A stretch of DNA of 64,000 nucleotides from Dillenia suffruticosa. Lineage: Eukaryota > Streptophyta > Magnoliopsida > Dilleniales > Dilleniaceae. The stretch is taken from positions 19,636,001 to 19,700,000 of the forward strand of contig JAVTVX010000031.1 of NCBI GenBank assembly GCA_033439265.1, written 5' to 3'. Positions 62,401 to 64,000 of this stretch are shown one piece after another (the stretch's first letter is position 1; each line of letters starts with the position of its first letter). Made by a program: the position numbers and the translations under genes. Below the pieces are notes generated by a model. That model worked only from the letters and a program-made list of their open reading frames with translations, was not told the origin of the DNA and searched no databases.

Positions 62401-64000
62401 TGAAGAGCTCAATGAGGTCATTGCATTTTTTGCTTGTATTTATGGATTTCCAATGTATTTTTTCCAATTAAGTTCCAATTCTGCAATTGCTAAGGGAGGG
62501 GAGAGGATTTGTCATTTGGTGAATAGGAACTTCTTAATAAAATTGTAGATTTGTATTTCCACTGTTCAGCATTCACCATCATATGATAAGGTTTATCAAA
62601 ACTCCAAATGCTGATATGAGAAACATGAGCATAAACTCAAAAGAATGATGATTTTTTGTTTTCAGATACAAACTGATCTCCAGTATATTAAGGAGGACAT
62701 ACATGCTGTTGAGAGACATAGAATTGATTTGTATCGTATGAGAGAGAGATACTCTGTGAACCTGAGGATGCTTATTGATGATTCTGCTGCAACAAAAGCA
62801 CGGCTTTCACCAATTGAGAAGAATAATGCTAGTGTTCACTCCATTGCCCATGGTACGCAAGGCAGGATATTTTCAGGAAATTCACTGGTCAAAAAACCAG
62901 AAACAAAGGCCCTTGTAAGCTCTCAAGGACCCCTAAAGAAAGATGCCTGCAGTGGGTCTGATTCACAACTTGTTACTCAATCAGGAATTGCACTAGCAAG
63001 AAAAAGACGGGTTCATACACAGGTATGCTACCTTGTGGATTTTCATTTTTACCTGACTGGGCCAACGTTAACAGTTGTGGTTCTGGATTGAAACAATATT
63101 AGATATCCCTTCAATGGAGAAACATATCAATCTGTACCCTACTGTTTTGGTAATTTCAGGATTCTAAATTGCCTTCCTAACCTAAAACGAAAAATAAGAG
63201 AAGACTTAGCTAACTCAATGCAGCAGAACTTCATTGTACATTATAGGTGCTTGTATTCTCTTGATTAGCTGATTTACTTTAAGCAATCCACTGATTTCAA
63301 CAAATCTAAGGACTTCCGATGAAAGATGTTAACCTATGTACCATGCATGGGTTAACAACTTAATACCCTCTTTGTTTGTAGTTTAAAAGTGTGAAATTGA
63401 AATCCTTAATAATTAGAAACACCATTATTTCCTACCCTAAATTGTCATTTTGGCAACAGTTCAATGACCTACAGGAGTGCTACTTACAAAAGAGGCGACA
63501 ATGGAGTAGACAACATCTGAAAAAGGAAGAGAAGGATACAAATAGCATAAGTAGAGAAGGCTACCATCCAGGTCTTGAGGATTTCAAGTCTGTGTTAACA
63601 TTATTCACACGATATAGGTACAAGCTATTGATGAGTTGTTTGTTAATAAACTATTCTAGTCAGCATTTTCTTTCTCTCTCTCTCTCTCTCTCTCTCTTTT
63701 TAAGGGGTGCTTCTGTCCATGTGCTGTCTTTTATTTTATTTATTTGACTCTTGGTTTCTTTTCAGTCGATTGAGGGTCATTGCAGAACTTAGGCACGGGG
63801 ATCTTTTCCATGCTGCCAATATTGTGTCAAGGTGAATTGGGAATGCCTTGAATGTTAACTTTTTCAATTCCTGCGATCGTCGAATATTACTTCTATTTGC
63901 TCAATCATGTTTGATTTATTCTTCCTTCAAAGTGGAAGGACATTGTATTACCCTTTGACACCGCCACTTTAAAATCGTATGCACTTATAATGTTAGCTTC
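59427..64000 (+). CDS. COP1: COP1 E3 ubiquitin ligase, 5' part (six exons, cut by the window edge)
   Basis: Exons 59427-59816, 61619-61696, 62261-62416, 62666-63022, 63460-63617 and 63766-63831 join in frame at consensus borders and give about the first 400 residues. COP1 is the nuclear RING E3 that, with SPA proteins, targets HY5 and other light-signalling factors in darkness. Seen here are a Pro/Ala-rich start (MGDSSMGVLVPSVKTEPR) and the C3HC4 RING at about 76-113 (LCPICMEIIKDAF, CGHSFCYMCIVTHLR, CPCC). The coiled coil follows (LLSLIAEKKRRMEQEEAETN, MQILLDFLNCLRKQKLEELN), then a basic NLS (ARKRRVHTQFNDLQECYLQK) and TRYSRLRVIAELRHGDLFHA. The WD40 propeller lies past position 64000, so integrity of the whole gene cannot be judged. 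A short SINE sits in intron 1, and a GA repeat touches the ATG. Confidence 0.96.
61092..61169 (-). mobile_element. Very short SINE in COP1 intron 1, with 13-bp target duplication
   Basis: AATAATGCTGAAA at 61079-61091 is repeated exactly at 61170-61182. The 78-bp insert, read on the minus strand, has a strong box B (CTCGAGTTCGAGCC), a CCGTCCCCTTCCCTTAGAGG head shared with the family A copy at 3771-3974, and an A-rich tail. It lacks the family A body, so it may be a tRNA-head-only relative or an internally shortened copy. The perfect duplication suggests a young insertion. Confidence 0.75.
63669..63698. repeat. (CT)n microsatellite in COP1 intron 5
   Basis: About 14 CT units followed by a short T run, between COP1 exons 5 and 6. 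Confidence 0.85.

Overview
The window is nuclear DNA of a flowering plant, almost certainly a core eudicot. Genes are split by introns with GT..AG borders. Several products are plant-only: ACC oxidase, plastid fibrillin, plastid terminal oxidase, an OVATE protein and COP1. The intergenic DNA is very AT-rich and full of retroposon debris. No CRISPR array, operon or tRNA gene was seen. The species cannot be named from the sequence alone.

Layout. 1-4650: gene-poor DNA with short retroposons. 4651-14161 (-): a pseudogene of pyrophosphate-dependent phosphofructokinase beta (PFP-beta), with a broken Copia LTR element at 10265-13287 in its 5' part. 17065-17553 (+): a small OVATE family protein. 19015-23106 (-): an intact three-exon fibrillin (FBN1 type) whose first intron holds an RTE-type LINE fragment. 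28951-29694 (+): a RING-HC protein. 29695-42795: 13 kb without a recognisable gene but with many SINE-like repeats, a truncated LINE and a tandem array. 42796-44050 (+): an intact four-exon ACC oxidase. 46709-49060 (-): an intact 783-residue TPR-PB1 (Phox type) protein. 51248-56830 (+): a plastid terminal oxidase (PTOX) pseudogene, with a hAT-like element inserted inside one of its exons. 59427 to the right edge (+): the 5' six exons of COP1; the WD40 part lies outside.

The main result is the contrast between intact and dead genes. PFP-beta and PTOX keep their intron-exon structure but carry several independent lesions, so they are decayed duplicates and not retrocopies. Their neighbours are intact. 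From memory of Arabidopsis locus numbers, PFP-beta/OFP9/FBN1a are consecutive near AT4G04020-04040, FBN1b/a RING gene/PTOX near AT4G22240-22260, and PFP-beta/ACO near AT1G12000-12010. The window would then be one copy of an old duplicated block that has lost two of its genes (fractionation). The working copies should lie elsewhere in the genome.

The second result is a dense family of short tRNA-like (SINE-like) repeats in both orientations, about 25 recognisable copies in 64 kb. Several other retroposon insertions have perfect or near-perfect target-site duplications. The genes do not form one pathway. FBN1 and PTOX are both linked to plastid carotenoid and plastoquinone metabolism, ACO makes ethylene, and COP1 represses photomorphogenesis.
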